This document shows positions 62,044 to 64,000 of a DNA stretch of 64,000 bases, piece after piece. The stretch is from NCBI RefSeq assembly GCF_020097815.1, contig NZ_CP083663.1:1364001-1428000 (forward strand). The letters run 5' to 3'. Numbering within the stretch: the first letter of the stretch is position 1; every line of letters begins with the position of its first letter. The DNA comes from Haloprofundus salinisoli (lineage in GTDB: Archaea > Halobacteriota > Halobacteria > Halobacteriales > Haloferacaceae). Below the pieces are notes generated by a model. It made no database searches and was not told the origin of the DNA. It worked only from the letters and a program-made list of their open reading frames with translations. Both the position numbers and the translations under genes were made by a program.

Positions 62044-64000
62044 CGATGGCCGCCACCGACGAGGTCGCCTACGTCGAACACCCGCTTCTCGCCCCCAGTT
62101 TCATCGAACGCCGTCTCTACCAGATCCAACTCGCCGGAACCGCACGCGACGGCCACACGCTCGTCTGTCTCCCCACGGGTCTGGGCAAGACGACGGTCAG
62201 CCTCCTCGTCACGGCCGAACGCCTCTCGGAGGTCGGCGGGAAATCTCTCCTTCTCGCGCCGACGAAACCGCTCGTCCAACAGCACGCCGACTTCTACCGC
62301 GAAGCGCTGTCGATACCAGACGACGACATCGTCGTCTTCACCGGCGACGTCCGCCCCGACGACCGGGCGGCGCTGTGGGAGGACGCACAGATCGTCATCG
62401 CCACGCCTCAAGTCGTCGAAAACGACCTCGTCGGCGGCAGAGTGAGCCTCGAAGGCGTCACCCACCTCACCTTCGACGAGTGTCACCGCGGCACCGGCGA
62501 CTACGCCTACGTCTACATCGCCGAACGTTACCACCAGGACGCGGAAAACGCCCTCGTCACCGGGATGAGCGCGTCGCCCGGCGGCGACAAGGAGGACATC
62601 CTCACCGTCTGTGAGAACCTCGGACTCGTCGACGTGACGGTGATGACCGAGGACGACGCCGACGTCGCCGAGTACACCTACGACACCGAAGTCGAGTGGG
62701 AGCGGATCAGTCTCCCCGAGGAGATTCTGACTATCCGCGACGCGCTCAACGAGGTCATCACGGACCGCCTGAGCAAACTGAAGTCGCTCGGCGTGACGCG
62801 GGCGACGAGTCCCGACATCTCCCAGAAGCAGCTGAACGGCATCCGCGCCGAGTTGCAGAAGATGATAAACGCCGACAACGGCGACGGCTACAAAGGGATG
62901 TCCGTCCACGCGGAGGTGATGAAGCTCCGGCGGGCGGTCGAACTCGTCGAGACGCAGAGCGTCGAATCCGTCCGAAGATACTTCGAGCGCCAGCGCAACG
63001 CCGCTCGCTCGTCGGGGGCGTCGAAAGCCAGTCAGCGTCTCGTCGCCGAGCCCAAAGTCCGCGAAGCGATGCGACTGGCCGAGTCGTACGACGAACTGCA
63101 CCCGAAGTTCTCGAAGACGCGCATCCTCCTCGCCGAAACGCTGGGCCTCGGCGGCGGCGAGCGCGTCATCGTCTTCACCGAGTCGCGCGACACGGCCGAG
63201 GCCCTGACGGAGTTCCTCTCGCAGAGCTTCGACGCCCAGCGGTTCGTCGGCCAAGGCGACAAGGAGGGCTCCGACGGGATGACCCAGAAGGAACAGCAGG
63301 AGACGCTCGACGCCTTCCGCGGTGGGGAGTTCGAGGTGCTCGTCTCCACCTCCGTCGCCGAGGAGGGGCTCGACGTGCCGGAGGTCGACCTCGTGCTCTT
63401 CTACGAACCCGTGCCGACGGCGATTCGCTCTATCCAGCGGAAAGGTCGGACGGGCCGACAGACCGAGGGCCGCGTCGTCGTTCTCATGGCCGAAGACACC
63501 CGCGACGAGGCGTACTTCTGGATTTCGCGGCGCAAAGAGAGCCAGATGGAGGACGAGTTGAAGAAACTGAAAGGCGTCGCCGAGGAGGTCGAAGACGAGC
63601 TCGACGACTCCCAGCAGCGTCTCGACGCCTTCGAGGGGAGCACAGAGAGCGGCCCGACCGCCCGCGAAAAACGGATGCAACCCGGACTGACGGAGTTCTC
63701 CGTGTCGGACGGAGACGACGCGACGGCTGACAGCGCAACCGACGACGCGGACGACGATGAAGCGACCGCCGCCGAGGACGACACCGATGGTTCGGACGGC
63801 ATCGTCGCCACCGCCGACAGCGGCGACGACGAGGAGGTCGTCGAAATCGTCGCCGACCAGCGCGAGCTCGACTCGACCATCGCCCGCGATCTCTCGACGC
63901 GCGAGGGTGTCCGGACCCGACTGGAGACGCTCGCCGTCGGTGACTACGTGCTCTCGGACCGCGTCGCCGTCGAACGGAAATCCGTCTCCGACTTCCTCGA
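62044..64000 (+). CDS. hef: Hef/XPF-family helicase-nuclease, 5' part (runs off window)
   Basis: At least 652 codons are visible. The SF2 helicase half has motif I PTGLGKTT near 45-52, DECH at 145-148, and motif VI SIQRKGRTGRQTEGRVVVLMAED. An acidic linker rich in Asp/Glu/Ala follows, then the start of the XPF nuclease domain with VADQREL and the catalytic ERK in VAVERKSVSDFL at the very edge. Hef processes forked and flap DNA. The C-terminal nuclease remainder and any HhH domain lie outside. Confidence 0.92.

Overview
The window reads as chromosomal DNA of a halophilic archaeon, most likely a member of the Haloferacaceae or a close relative (family-level placement is inference). The DNA is GC-rich with G/C-ending codons and the proteins are acidic. 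Many genes have a TATA-like box 24-30 nt before the start codon, as for leaderless archaeal transcripts. The gene content is characteristic: LysW-type arginine biosynthesis, PolD DP1, Orc1/Cdc6 with oapABC, Hel308, Hef, PurO, a HalOD1 protein and a Bat-type HTH-10 regulator.

Layout. 1-650 is the end of a CPA2 antiporter. 654-10066 (minus strand) holds nine genes for arginine synthesis: argG-argH, then lysW-lysX-argC-argB-argD-lysK-argF with ATGA/GTGA/TGATG-type junctions. An Arg-rich leaderless mini-ORF lies upstream of argG. 10560-30479 is mixed housekeeping: an XPD-like helicase, a P450, a 2H phosphoesterase, a stomatin, ribonucleotide reductase nrdAB, uvrB, acetyltransferases, a rubrerythrin-like protein, a SpoIIM-like membrane protein and divergent rhodaneses. 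Between the last two sits a 27.4-28.2 kb intergenic region with three diverged copies of a promoter-bearing repeat cassette. 30553-38138 has an HTH-10 regulator, an AI-2E-type permease, a thiamine-type ABC transporter operon and a FAD-Rieske oxidoreductase.

41740-49354 is a replication neighbourhood: oapC-oapB-oapA, an AT-rich origin with inverted ORB elements, orc1/cdc6, signal peptidase and PolD small subunit. 49626-64000 carries an OYE-type flavoenzyme, aspartate kinase with an overlapping upstream mini-ORF, tryptophanase, purO, tRNA-Gln(CUG), an MFS transporter, cgi121-hel308, a three-cysteine ferredoxin and the start of hef.

No CRISPR array, insertion sequence, prophage or rRNA was seen. 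The least ordinary signals are the triplicated cassette at 27.4-28.2 kb, ORB-like sites far from the origin (one inside polD1), the mini-ORFs before argG and lysC, and a 36-bp tandem repeat beside a palindromic TATA box at 38.3 kb.
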